Shown here in pieces: positions 9,710-17,608 of a stretch of DNA of 64,000 bases. The DNA comes from Candidatus Binatota bacterium (GTDB lineage: Bacteria; Desulfobacterota; Binatia; UBA1149), in the NCBI GenBank assembly GCA_012960245.1, contig DUBO01000028.1:38596-102595 (forward strand), given 5' to 3'. The position numbers and the translations under genes were made by a program. Position 1 is the stretch's first letter, and every line of letters starts with the position of its first letter. Under the pieces are notes generated by a model. It had not been told where the DNA came from and ran no database searches. It saw only the letters and a list, made by a program, of their open reading frames with translations.

Positions 9710-9862
9710 TGCTTGTTGCTCCTTATTTATATCCGGATCCCGCTGTAAGCCGCGTATGCTGCCAGTGCCACGCGGAGAATGCACCCCTGGGGGGAGGGGT
9801 GCCGGTGCCGCCCGCCCCGCTCTTGACTCGGTCGCCCGTGGGCAGGAACTTCGGGGCCCACA

Positions 9863-11200
9863 GTGTCCTTACTGCGCAGCATCATAGCCCCCGGGGTGTC
9901 GGCCCTGCTCACCAGCCATCGTACGCAGCATCTCCTGCGCCGGCGGTCCGAGCTCGCACGGCGACTGTTCGGCCGCCCCCATCGCGTAGATTATTTTCAC
10001 CAGGTCGATGACCCTTACTCGGCCCTGACGGCCCAGCTGCTCGAGCGGTTCGCCGCGCGCTACCAGGTGGAACTCGCCTGTCACATCGTGCGCCCACCCC
10101 GCGCGGCTGCGGCACCCGAGCCGCGAATGCTCCAGGACTACTCGCTGGCCGACGCCCTGGCAGTAGCCGGGGAGTTGGGCCTGCGTTTCGAGGCGCTCGG
10201 GGGACGCCCTTCGGACAGCTCGCTTCTCCTTGCCACGCGGGCACTGGCGGCGGCTGTAGAAACAGGGACGATGCCCGGCGTGGCAGCATCGGTAAGCTCG
10301 GCCTTGTGGGGTGGCGACCGGCAGGCGCTGGAGCGGTCGACCTCTGCGCTGTTGCAGGCCGCGCCTGATGACCAGCGGGTCGAAAATCTGCTCGACGAGG
10401 GTGACCGCCTGCGCGGCAAACACGGGCATTATCTTGGAGCGACCTTCTACTACGCGGGCGAGTGGTACTGGGGTGTGGACAGGCTGCACTATCTTGAGCA
10501 GCGCCTCGGCGACCTGGGCCTGCGCCGGAGCTTGCCCGACGGCGGCGCTCAAGGCCAGTCACTCGTGGAGCCTGTGCTTGTCGCGGCGCCGGCCGGCAGC
10601 GGCGAGGGGTTCGTGCTCGAATACTTCGCTTCGCTGCGTAGCCCCTACACCGCGATAGTTACGCCGAGGGTTTTTGAATTTGCCGAGCGCAGCGGGGTCG
10701 AGCTGCGCGTGCGCCCGGTGCTGCCCATGGTGATGCGCGGACTGGCCGTGCCCAGGGCCAAGCGCATGTACATACTGCTCGACACCGCGCGAGAGGCCAG
10801 GCGGGCAGGGGTGCCGTTCGGCCGCGTGAGCGATCCGCTTGGTCGTCCGGTCGAGAGAGCGCTGTCGCTGCATGACTGGGCCCGCGGGCAGGGTCGTGAG
10901 CGCGAGTACCTGCTGGCCTTCTACGACCTGGTGTGGGCCCACGGGATCGACGCCGGAAGCGACGCGGGCCTGCGGCAGATAGTGCAGCGAGCCGGCCTGG
11001 ACTGGAGCAGCGCCTGCGCCGTTGTTGACAACGACGACTGGCGCGGCGAGGTCGAGCAGAACCGGGTGGACATGATGGCAGCGGGTTGCTGGGGTGTGCC
11101 CAGCTTCAGGCTTTCGGGGCCGGGGCTCGGCGAGCCACTGGTGACCTGGGGCCAGGATAGGCTGTGGCTGATAGAGCGGGCGCTGACAGGTCTTTCCTAG
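9863..11200 (+). CDS. Tandem DsbA-fold protein (two HCCA-isomerase/FrnE-like domains)
   Basis: A 445-residue protein with a GTG start. Two segments look like thioredoxin-fold domains of the DsbA / 2-hydroxychromene-2-carboxylate isomerase type. The first begins near residue 42 (YFHQVDDPYSALTAQLLERF) and closes around FYYAGEWYWGVDRL; the second begins near 250 (EYFASLRSPYTAIV) and closes with GCWGVPSFRL and WGQDRLWLIERAL. The family is usually single-domain, about 200 residues, so this is a fusion or duplication. No CxxC pair is visible, favouring an isomerase-like or glutathione-dependent role over disulfide chemistry. Its stop codon shares the palindrome CTAG with the stop of the convergent gene. 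The true reaction is not known. Confidence 0.75.
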   Translation: MSLLRSIIAPGVSALLTSHRTQHLLRRRSELARRLFGRPHRVDYFHQVDDPYSALTAQLLERFAARYQVELACHIVRPPRAAAAPEPRMLQDYSLADALAVAGELGLRFEALGGRPSDSSLLLATRALAAAVETGTMPGVAASVSSALWGGDRQALERSTSALLQAAPDDQRVENLLDEGDRLRGKHGHYLGATFYYAGEWYWGVDRLHYLEQRLGDLGLRRSLPDGGAQGQSLVEPVLVAAPAGSGEGFVLEYFASLRSPYTAIVTPRVFEFAERSGVELRVRPVLPMVMRGLAVPRAKRMYILLDTAREARRAGVPFGRVSDPLGRPVERALSLHDWARGQGREREYLLAFYDLVWAHGIDAGSDAGLRQIVQRAGLDWSSACAVVDNDDWRGEVEQNRVDMMAAGCWGVPSFRLSGPGLGEPLVTWGQDRLWLIERALTGLS

Positions 11201-12321
11201 GCGCCGTCGAGCAGCTCCTTGAAGCCCGAGGGATCGTGGCGTCCAAAGCAGATGGTCTCCAGCGTGCCTATGCCTTCGAGATCGCCCAGGCGGGCACGGC
11301 AGATGTTGTGAACGTGGATGTGCTTGTAGTCGAGCAGGTCCATGTCGTCCAGGCTCCATGACTCGCCGGCGATCACCTCCTCACCCTTCCAGATGGCGTG
11401 CCCCCACTCGGGATGCTGGTAGCCGATGCCGAGCAGGTGCAGCCGTATCATGGGCTCGAGTTCTATGTGCAGGCTCTCGCCGCTGGGACGCAGGAGGTCG
11501 AACTCGGCTCGCTCCGGGCAGCGGGTGCCGGGCTTCCAGTGTATGCGGTGGCTAGTGGTCTGTATGAGCTCGGTGCCGGGGTCATCGCCGCTGGGAATGT
11601 CATCGGGCGAATCGTAGACGGGTAGCAGGTGCGCGCTCAGCTGCGTGGCGGTGCCGTCGCGGTCTTCGAAGGTGCCGAACTGGCTTGAAAACTCGTCAAA
11701 CATTAACGGGCACCAGACCCAGTACACACCGGGTTCGGTGGTGAGCTTGCCGGGTGCGCCGGCCTCGGGCTCGCCTACCGGGCGCACGCCCCAGCTCCTG
11801 TCGCGGGTGCCCGGCCAGCGCGCCGGGTCCACGTCCACGCGTGTGCCACTCGCCGAGACATGCCCCTTCCAGTTTCCCATCTGCGTGTAGCGGGTCGTGT
11901 TCATGATGAGCCGGCCGTCGTCGTACATCACGTTGCGGGGTTCCTGGTGGGGAGCCGTGCGAGCCACGAAAGTGAGGTCGGCCGAAATGCCGGTCTCGTT
12001 GTCGGCCAGCCGCACGCGCACTTGTCGCAGGGCTTCGACTATTTCGATGCTGAGCGGGCCTACATTCATTTCCGCGCGCTCGTGCGGGGCGCGACGCGAT
12101 GCGTGGAAGGCGTGCTGGCGGCCGTCGAGGACCACGGTAAGGTGTGCGTCCATCACCAGCCGGTTGGGGTACAGGCCAAATCCGACCTCGAAGGTGCAGT
12201 CGCCGTCGCGCGAGTAGCCGTTGAACCAGTAGCGGTCGTAGAAGTTGCGATCACTGGGGCCGGGCTGGGTCACCGGCTCGGCCGTTTGGTGGATCATGTA
12301 CTCGTCGAACTGTGTGATCAT
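11197..12321 (-). CDS. CrtC/lipocalin-like conserved hypothetical protein
   Basis: A 374-residue protein from ATG 12321 (MITQFDEYM); a longer start at 12336 is possible. There is no signal peptide or membrane segment. It is rich in beta strands with a conserved RDRSWGVRPVG segment near the middle, a hallmark of a family of uncharacterised proteins related to hydroxyneurosporene-synthase/AttH-like lipocalin pairs. These are frequent in bacteria that degrade steroids and terpenoids, but no reaction is established for this branch. It ends tail-to-tail on the tandem DsbA-like gene with overlapping stop codons. The short region before its start separates it divergently from the acyl-CoA synthetase at 12408. 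Confidence 0.5.
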   Translation of the reverse strand: MITQFDEYMIHQTAEPVTQPGPSDRNFYDRYWFNGYSRDGDCTFEVGFGLYPNRLVMDAHLTVVLDGRQHAFHASRRAPHERAEMNVGPLSIEIVEALRQVRVRLADNETGISADLTFVARTAPHQEPRNVMYDDGRLIMNTTRYTQMGNWKGHVSASGTRVDVDPARWPGTRDRSWGVRPVGEPEAGAPGKLTTEPGVYWVWCPLMFDEFSSQFGTFEDRDGTATQLSAHLLPVYDSPDDIPSGDDPGTELIQTTSHRIHWKPGTRCPERAEFDLLRPSGESLHIELEPMIRLHLLGIGYQHPEWGHAIWKGEEVIAGESWSLDDMDLLDYKHIHVHNICRARLGDLEGIGTLETICFGRHDPSGFKELLDGA

Positions 12322-12407
12322 AGGCCTGTGTAGCACCGTGCTCGCCCTAATGGGAAGAGGCTCGTGGCCCCGCGGCGGTATTGCATACTGGTTGACAGGG
12401 GCCCGGG

Positions 12408-13970
12408 ATGGGCGCTAAGAAAACAACTATGAAAAACAACATCGGGCTTTTCCTGGCCAAGCGTGCCGAACTCGACCCGGACCTCGAGGCCTTCGTGGGC
12501 CTGGAGTCGGGGCAGCGATTGACCTACCGCGAGTTCAACGAGCGCTCCTGCCGGACGGCCAATGCGCTCACCGGGCTCGGCGTAGGCAAGGGCGACCGCG
12601 TGGCGTTGCTGATGATGAACGGCGCCGAGTACATCGAGTCGTTCTTCGCTATCGCCAGGATAGGCGCCATCGTGGTGCCGCTTAACTGGCGACTGGTGGC
12701 CGACGAGCTGACGTTTATATTGTCGGACAGTGGCGCCACCGTGTTGTTGTTTGACGGTGAGTTTGCCGAGGTGGTGGCCGCGCTGCAGGGGCGACCCGAC
12801 GCGACGGCGGTGACCACCTGGGTGCAGGCGGGCGATGACCAACGAGCCGACTGGGCCTCGTCCTACGACGAGCTGCAGCAGTCCGCGTCGGCTGACGCTC
12901 CGGAAACCGGCGGCGAGGACGAAGACGAACTTTACATAATGTACACCTCGGGTACGACCGGTTTACCCAAGGGGGCGGTACACACGCACGCGTCGGCCAT
13001 GTGGGGGGCCTTGACGATAGCCGCTACCGCAGACATGCGTTACGCCGACCGTTACATGGTTACCCTGCCGTTGTTCCACGTCGGCGCGCTTACACCGATG
13101 CTTGTTAATGTCTACAAGGGTGGCACGAGCGTGGTAATGCGCGCGTTCGACCCGGTGCGAGCCTGGCAGGCCCTGGAAGAAGAAAAGATTGATAATATGC
13201 TGCTGGTGCCGGCGATGCTCAATTTCATGTTGCAGGTGCCCGACTTCGACAAGTACGACCGCAGCCGTCTGCGCTGGTGCATGAGCGGCGCCGCTCCGGT
13301 ACCCGTCAACCTCATAGAGCGCTGCGCCGAGCTGGATATAGAAATCCAGCAGGTCTACGGCATGACCGAGTCCTGCGGGCCGGCTTGCCTGTTGACCTCG
13401 GCCGATTCGCTGCGCAAGGCCGGGTCTACCGGCAAGGCCTTTTTTCACACCGACGTACGGGTAGTCGATGACAAGGGCGACGATGTAGCGCCCGGAGAAG
13501 CCGGGGAGGTATGGATACGGGGCGCCCACGTGATGAAAGAGTACTGGAACCGGCCCGAGGCCTCCGAGGAGACCCTGGCCGGTGGTTGGCTGCACTCGGG
13601 GGACATCGCGACGATAGACGACGAGGGTTTTATATACATACAGGATCGAATGAAGGACATGATCATTTCGGGCGGTGAGAACGTGTACCCCGCCGAGATA
13701 GAAAACGTGTTGCTCGACTGCGACGGCGTGGCCGACGCTGCGGTCATCGGCCAGCCCAGCGAGAAGTGGGGCGAATCGCCGGTGGCCGTGCTGGTGGGTT
13801 CGGCCGGCCCGGTAGATCCCGGCACAGTGCTTGAGCACTGCAAGACCCGGCTGGCCGCCTTCAAGAGACCGGTGGCTGTTGAGATGGTCGAAGAAATTCC
13901 CCGCAACCCTTCGGGTAAGATACTCAAACGCATACTGCGCGAGCGCTACCCCGGACCTGCGCCCGCCTGA
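12408..13970 (+). CDS. Acyl-CoA synthetase (AMP-forming, FadD-like)
   Basis: This adenylate-forming enzyme would activate a carboxylic acid to its CoA thioester with ATP. The 520 residues contain the P-loop-like YTSGTTGLPKG (about 178-188), the adenylate motif QQVYGMTESCGP, the hinge GWLHSGDIATIDDEGFIYI and the C-terminal catalytic Lys in NPSGKILKRILRE. Length and motif order are normal for the medium/long-chain ligase group. ATG 12408 has a GGGG-rich stretch upstream; ATG 12429 is a second possible start. It stands alone between a divergent CrtC-like gene and the MarR island. Substrate specificity cannot be read from the sequence. Confidence 0.92.
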   Translation: MGAKKTTMKNNIGLFLAKRAELDPDLEAFVGLESGQRLTYREFNERSCRTANALTGLGVGKGDRVALLMMNGAEYIESFFAIARIGAIVVPLNWRLVADELTFILSDSGATVLLFDGEFAEVVAALQGRPDATAVTTWVQAGDDQRADWASSYDELQQSASADAPETGGEDEDELYIMYTSGTTGLPKGAVHTHASAMWGALTIAATADMRYADRYMVTLPLFHVGALTPMLVNVYKGGTSVVMRAFDPVRAWQALEEEKIDNMLLVPAMLNFMLQVPDFDKYDRSRLRWCMSGAAPVPVNLIERCAELDIEIQQVYGMTESCGPACLLTSADSLRKAGSTGKAFFHTDVRVVDDKGDDVAPGEAGEVWIRGAHVMKEYWNRPEASEETLAGGWLHSGDIATIDDEGFIYIQDRMKDMIISGGENVYPAEIENVLLDCDGVADAAVIGQPSEKWGESPVAVLVGSAGPVDPGTVLEHCKTRLAAFKRPVAVEMVEEIPRNPSGKILKRILRERYPGPAPA

Positions 13971-14035
13971 GCTGCCCCCCGGCGTTACTACTGGTCACGA
14001 CTCGAGTGGGCCCCTGCGAAAGCCCCGTAAACAGT

Positions 14036-14047
14036 GTGCATATGCAC
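14036..14047. promoter_or_regulatory. Distal MarR-type operator palindrome
   Basis: GTGCATATGCAC is a perfect 12-base palindrome about 20 bases upstream of the -35 box of the MarR gene. Two more copies of the same core lie over the MarR promoter and the following promoter. It is probably bound by the MarR dimer. Confidence 0.6.
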
Positions 14048-14064
14048 TTGTTTGTAAAAAGGGG

Positions 14065-14096
14065 TTGACGCTTCCCCGTATAATGTGTATATACAC
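14065..14096 (+). promoter_or_regulatory. MarR promoter with operator over the -10 box
   Basis: TTGACG at 14065-14070 and TATATA at 14088-14093 are separated by exactly 17 bases, a sound sigma-70-type promoter. The perfect palindrome GTGTATATACAC (14085-14096) covers the -10 box, the expected geometry for autorepression. Transcription would begin near 14100-14101, that is at or next to the ATG of the gene. Confidence 0.7.
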
Positions 14097-14100
14097 AGAC

Positions 14101-14571
14101 ATGGGAAGGGGCTCTGAAAAGACCAGCGCTGGCGACAGCGGCAGTGGAAAGGACAGCGGATGTGCGTGCTTCAACATACGCCGTGCGGCCAGGGCTGTTA
14201 CCCGCCTTTACGACGACACAATCAGGTCCACAGGGCTCAGATCTTCGCAGGTTATGCTGCTTATGGGCGTGCGTGCCATGGGCCCGGTAAGCGTGGGCAA
14301 CCTGGCCGAGGAAGCCGTGCTTGACCGCACTACGCTTACCCGAAATCTGCGCCCACTGGAGCGCGAAGGACTGGTTCGCATAGAGCAGGGCGTGGACAGG
14401 CGCGAGCGGGTGGTAAGTCTTACCGCCAAGGGAGACAGCAGGCTCAAGGTGGCGATGCCGGTGATGCGCAAGGCGCAACAGAAGGTGGAGGAATTGGTGG
14501 GGGGCAACTGCGTTTCCCGGGTCATAGAGGATCTGGGGCGTTTGGTGGGTGCTACCAGGACGAGGGCGTAA
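14101..14571 (+). CDS. MarR family transcriptional regulator
   Basis: A 156-residue winged-helix regulator. The DNA-binding domain is clear: SSQVMLLMGV, SVGNLAEEAVLDRTTLTRNL (recognition helix) and REGLVRIEQGVDRRERVVSLT (wing). A CACFNIRRAARAV block precedes it, with two Cys that could be redox- or ligand-sensing. I choose ATG 14101 because the promoter's -10 box ends at 14093; the in-frame ATG at 14083 would lie upstream of the transcript start. The mRNA would then be leaderless or nearly so, and no ribosome site precedes the ATG. Palindromes at 14036, 14085 and 14599 imply that it represses itself and the small membrane protein gene behind it. An intrinsic terminator directly follows the stop codon. 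Confidence 0.9.
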   Translation: MGRGSEKTSAGDSGSGKDSGCACFNIRRAARAVTRLYDDTIRSTGLRSSQVMLLMGVRAMGPVSVGNLAEEAVLDRTTLTRNLRPLEREGLVRIEQGVDRRERVVSLTAKGDSRLKVAMPVMRKAQQKVEELVGGNCVSRVIEDLGRLVGATRTRA

Positions 14572-14588
14572 AGGAAGTCCTTTTTTTT
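14570..14588 (+). terminator. Intrinsic terminator after the MarR gene
   Basis: AAAGG, a four-base loop, CCTTT, then an unbroken T run form a short hairpin with a U-tract; the stem overlaps the TAA stop codon. It separates the MarR gene from the next promoter, which begins three bases later. Confidence 0.6.
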
Positions 14589-14590
14589 GC

Positions 14591-14619
14591 TTGACAAGGT
14601 GTATATGCACCTTATGTAT
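14591..14619 (+). promoter_or_regulatory. Promoter and MarR operator for the small glycine-zipper protein
   Basis: TTGACA (14591-14596) is a consensus -35 box; TATGTA (14613-14618) or ATGTAT (14614-14619) lies 16 or 17 bases further. The spacer contains GTGTATATGCAC (14599-14610), one base pair off a perfect palindrome and the same core as the two sites before the MarR gene; flanking AAG and CTT extend the symmetry. A regulator bound here would block polymerase. Confidence 0.65.
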
Positions 14620-14653
14620 GTACACATAGATTGATTACGGAGAGGCCGGGACG

Positions 14654-14908
14654 ATGACTGGAACTGAGAACAACGGAGATAATACGATGAATATCAACTC
14701 AAATGGATGCGCAGTAGCAAACCTGGCCCAAGGGGCCTTCGCGGGCTGGGACGAAGACAGCGAAGACCTGGTCGCGAGATCGGCCCGGACCGGCGGAGTC
14801 GTAGGGTCGGCGGTGGGTAGCGCGGTAGGAAGAGCGTTGCCGGCGTTGGTGGCTAGTGGAGGTTTCGCCCTGGCGGTCTTCCTGCCCCTGATCCTGGCCT
14901 TCGCATGA
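14654..14908 (+). CDS. Small glycine-zipper membrane protein under MarR control
   Basis: An 84-residue protein with no family I recognise. A polar N-terminal half (acidic WDEDSEDL) is followed by a glycine zipper with Gly at positions 47, 51, 55 and 59 (GxxxGxxxGxxxG) and a hydrophobic tail (FALAVFLPLILAFA) long enough for one membrane span. Such zippers pack membrane helices into oligomers and are seen in pore-forming or stress-linked small proteins. ATG 14654 has GGAGAGG nine bases upstream; a second in-frame ATG at 14687 has its own GGAG, so a 73-residue form is possible. It has its own promoter with a MarR operator. A toxin, bacteriocin-like or envelope-stress role is speculation. Confidence 0.6.
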   Translation: MTGTENNGDNTMNINSNGCAVANLAQGAFAGWDEDSEDLVARSARTGGVVGSAVGSAVGRALPALVASGGFALAVFLPLILAFA

Positions 14909-15065
14909 GCTGTCGGGAGGGCAGCAAAGAAACGGGCGGCGATCGCCAGCGCAACATCGGTGGTCGCGCCCGCCTGGGCCAGGAGCCCGCCGCTGGACAA
15001 GCCCGAGGCCACGCTCGGCGGCGACCAGGGGCATGCCCGGTAACCACGCCGAACCCTGCAGTCGG

Positions 15066-15977
15066 TTAGTCCTTGCCGCTGCTTTTGCGCGCCGCCGGGG
15101 TTTCCTGGAGGTAGCGCTCCATGAGTTCCCGGTGCTCACCGGCCTCGCGCTCGCGCAGTTCCCAGAACCTGGGCGAGCGACGGCCGTCCATGAAAGCCAC
15201 GCCGCCTTCCTTGCCCTCGGGCGAGTCAAACCAGTCGGGGTACATTGACGAAGATATAGCCCCCATCTCCTGGTAGCCGTCCATCTCCTGGTCGAAGGCC
15301 GCCTTGAGCACCTCGAGGCATCCGGGACTCAAGGCCAGCAGTTCCTCTGCCCAGCGGTCGACCGCGGCCTCGAGATCACCGACCGGCACCACCTCGTTGA
15401 CCAGCCCCATGCGTTCGGCTTCCTCCGCGGTGTACTTGCGACACAGCATCCACATTTCGCGTGCCTTCTTGGCGCCTATGACCTTGGTGAGGTAGGGGAC
15501 GAAAAACCCATCGGCCGGGCTCGACACGCGCGGGCCCGCTTGGCCGAACTTTGCCGTGTCGGCGGCGATGGTGAAGTCGCAGCAGTAGGCCATGTGGTTG
15601 TGTCCGCCCAGGCAGTAGCCCTGTACCTGGGCCAGCACCGGTTTGCGTGAATTGCGCACCAGGCGGTTGTGGGGGTAGCGAAAATAGAAACCCTTGCGCA
15701 GCCCCCAGGTCTCCCACTCCACGTCGCCGCCGGTACCGAAGTTCTTGCCTGCGCCGGCCACCACGATCAGGCCGATCGATGTGTCGTGGTTGGCATCGTA
15801 AAACGCGCGGAACATCTGTTCTACGGTTTCCAGGGTCATCACGTTGTACTTGTCGGGCTTGTTCAGCGTGACCCGTGCAATGCCTCCGCCTAGTTTAGCG
15901 TGGTGTTTCTTCTCGTAGACGATTTCGTCAAAGACGAGCCCGTCGCCGTTTACCTGCTGCCAATCGCTCCAACTCAT
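15066..15977 (-). CDS. Enoyl-CoA hydratase/isomerase family, MenB/BadI-like ring hydrolase or synthase
   Basis: A 303-residue crotonase-fold enzyme. The oxyanion-hole segments are GAGKNFGTGGDVEW and QVQGYCLGGHNHMAYCCDF, and the stretch GQAGPRVSSPADGFF matches the MenB/BadI branch, which closes or opens rings through CoA enolates. BadI hydrolyses 2-ketocyclohexane-carboxyl-CoA in aromatic degradation. The long C-terminal tail after DWFDSPEGKEGGVAF is normal for MenB-like proteins. It is transcribed away from the molybdenum hydroxylase operon, and the shared region holds a KstR-type palindrome (16067-16080). A ring-cleaving step in catabolism is therefore more likely here than menaquinone synthesis, since no other men genes are near. 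The precise substrate is unknown. Confidence 0.82.
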   Translation of the reverse strand: MSWSDWQQVNGDGLVFDEIVYEKKHHAKLGGGIARVTLNKPDKYNVMTLETVEQMFRAFYDANHDTSIGLIVVAGAGKNFGTGGDVEWETWGLRKGFYFRYPHNRLVRNSRKPVLAQVQGYCLGGHNHMAYCCDFTIAADTAKFGQAGPRVSSPADGFFVPYLTKVIGAKKAREMWMLCRKYTAEEAERMGLVNEVVPVGDLEAAVDRWAEELLALSPGCLEVLKAAFDQEMDGYQEMGAISSSMYPDWFDSPEGKEGGVAFMDGRRSPRFWELREREAGEHRELMERYLQETPAARKSSGKD

Positions 15978-16066
15978 AGGCTTGCTCCCCGTGGGCCAGC
16001 ATTAGCTCCCCCGCAGGGAGCAGGCAAGAAGGGGGCGGCTTGCCCCGCCTGCCGTCGAGAGGTAAA

Positions 16067-16080
16067 TGGAACATGTTCTA
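16067..16080. promoter_or_regulatory. KstR-type operator palindrome (site 1)
   Basis: TGGAACATGTTCTA fits TnnAACnnGTTnnA, the pattern described for the mycobacterial steroid regulator KstR. It lies between the divergent MenB/BadI-like gene and the molybdenum hydroxylase operon. Near-identical sites occur at 43436-43449 and 61935-61948. Confidence 0.6.
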
Positions 16081-16112
16081 CCTGTGTCGCTGCAGGTGGG
16101 GTGTAGCGATAC

Positions 16113-16976
16113 ATGAAGCCACCAGCCTTTGAATATGCCGCTCCCGCTACCGTGGCCGAGGCAGTCGGGTTGCTGGCCGAGCGTGGTTTTGACGCCAAGA
16201 TCCTGGCCGGCGGGCAGAGCCTGATGGCCTTGCTCAACATGCGCCTTGCGCGCCCCGAGCTGCTCGTCGATATCGCCCGCGTGCCCGGGCTCGACAGCAT
16301 TGAGATATCAGGCGACTGCCTGGGCGTGGGCGCGATGGCCCGCCAGCGTTCACTGGAATTTTTTCCCGGCCTGGGCGATAGCCACCCGCTCTTGCTGGCC
16401 GGGCTGCGCCACGTGGCCCACCCCCAGAACCGCAACCAGGGCACAGTGTGCGGCTCACTGGCCCATGCCGATCCCGCCGCCGAATTGCCGGCCCTGGCCC
16501 TGGCCACCGACGCCGAGCTGTTTATAGAAGGTCCCAATGGGAGACGCAGCGAACGCGCCGAGGATTTTTTTGTCACCTACCTGACCACCACGCTCGAAGA
16601 GGATGAGTTGCTCGTAGAGGCTCGCTTTCCGTTGCCGGCAGAGGGCAGCGGCTGGTCGGTGCAGGAGGTGACCCGTCGGCATGGCGATTTCGCGCTGGCC
16701 GGTGCGGTGGTGACCCTGCGCATCGCCGACGCGCGCGTGGCCGATCCCCGCGTGGTGGCCTTCGGCGTGGGAGCTGTGCCGTTGCGCTGCGCGGCGGCCG
16801 AGCAGTCGCTCGACGGAGCCGAGCCGGGACCGGCAGCATGGAAAGAAGCCGCAGCGCTGGTGGCCGAGGCGGTCGAAGACCCCCTGGATGATGTTCACGC
16901 CAGCGCCGCTCAGCGGCGTTCGGTAGCTGGAGTTATGGCCGCGCGGGCAATGGAGCAAGCCGCGACGCGGGCTTAA
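16113..16976 (+). CDS. Molybdenum hydroxylase, FAD-binding medium subunit (CoxM/XdhB-like)
   Basis: The 287-residue protein is the flavin subunit of a xanthine dehydrogenase/CO dehydrogenase-family hydroxylase; it passes electrons from the iron-sulfur subunit to an acceptor. FAD-binding segments are AGGQSLMALLNMRL near residue 32 and TVCGSLAHADPAAELPA near 112, both characteristic of the family. Length is normal. It is the first of three subunit genes in the order M, S, L, and the operon appears to continue through an amidohydrolase, a thiolase-like protein and a DUF35 protein. A KstR-type operator lies 33 bases before its start. Confidence 0.93.
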   Translation: MKPPAFEYAAPATVAEAVGLLAERGFDAKILAGGQSLMALLNMRLARPELLVDIARVPGLDSIEISGDCLGVGAMARQRSLEFFPGLGDSHPLLLAGLRHVAHPQNRNQGTVCGSLAHADPAAELPALALATDAELFIEGPNGRRSERAEDFFVTYLTTTLEEDELLVEARFPLPAEGSGWSVQEVTRRHGDFALAGAVVTLRIADARVADPRVVAFGVGAVPLRCAAAEQSLDGAEPGPAAWKEAAALVAEAVEDPLDDVHASAAQRRSVAGVMAARAMEQAATRA

Positions 16977-17011
16977 GCCGAGCGGCCGGGATAAGGGCGA
17001 CAGGATCAAGA

Positions 17012-17608
17012 ATGGGCGAAGGAAAAACATCCAGGGTGACGGTGGAGGTCACCGTAAACGGCCGCCGCCAGTCGGCCGAACTCGAGCCGCGCGTGACGCT
17101 CGCCGATTTTCTACGCGTGGAGCTGGGACTCACCGGTACCCACCTGGGCTGTGAGCACGGCGTCTGCGGTGCCTGCACCGTGTTGCTCGACGGGCGCGCG
17201 GTGCGCAGCTGCATAATGCTGGCCGTGCAGGCCGCCGGACACGAGGTGACCACTATCGAGGCGCTGGCCAACGAGGGTGAGTTGCACCCGCTGCAGCAAG
17301 CCTTCGTCGACAAGCACGGCCTGCAGTGCGGCTTCTGTACGCCTGGCTTCATCATGGCCGCAGCCGAGTTGCTCGAGCGTGACTCCGACCCATCCGAGCA
17401 GGCGCTGCTCGAAACATTGGGCGGGCAGGTGTGCCGTTGCACGGGTTACGAGGCCATCATCGAGTCGGTGCGCGACGCTGCTGAAAAATTACGCCAGCAA
17501 GGCGTGGGTCCGCTCGAGCTTCTGACCGCAGCCCTCGAAAAGAAAGCGGCGCCCAGTGGCAACGATACTGGTGGCAACGATACTGGTGGCAACGGGGGCG
17601 GCGAGTGA
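17012..17608 (+). CDS. Molybdenum hydroxylase, [2Fe-2S] small subunit (CoxS/XdhC-like)
   Basis: The 198-residue protein holds two [2Fe-2S] clusters that wire the molybdenum site to FAD. The plant-ferredoxin cluster is bound by C47, C52, C55 and C67 (CEHGVCGAC). The second helical cluster uses C106, C109, C141 and C143 (CGFC and CRC). The last 30 or so residues form a low-complexity Gly/Asn/Asp tail made by a 15-base tandem repeat, an unusual extension beyond the roughly 160 residues typical of the family. The stop codon overlaps the GTG of the next gene by four bases, indicating translational coupling. Confidence 0.95.
   Translation: MGEGKTSRVTVEVTVNGRRQSAELEPRVTLADFLRVELGLTGTHLGCEHGVCGACTVLLDGRAVRSCIMLAVQAAGHEVTTIEALANEGELHPLQQAFVDKHGLQCGFCTPGFIMAAAELLERDSDPSEQALLETLGGQVCRCTGYEAIIESVRDAAEKLRQQGVGPLELLTAALEKKAAPSGNDTGGNDTGGNGGGE
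17558..17594 (+). repeat. 15-base tandem repeat encoding a Gly-Asn-Asp-Thr-Gly tail
   Basis: The unit GGCAACGATACTGGT occurs at 17558-17572 and 17573-17587 and starts a third time at 17588. It keeps the reading frame and so lengthens the C-terminal tail of the iron-sulfur subunit by five residues per copy. Copy number may vary between strains. Confidence 0.85.

Noticed and set aside
14079..14084. TATAAT as -10 box
   Set aside because: Only eight bases separate it from TTGACG; TATATA at 14088 has the correct 17.
14083..14085. ATG as start of the MarR protein
   Set aside because: It lies upstream of the -10 box end, so it would not be transcribed from the best promoter.
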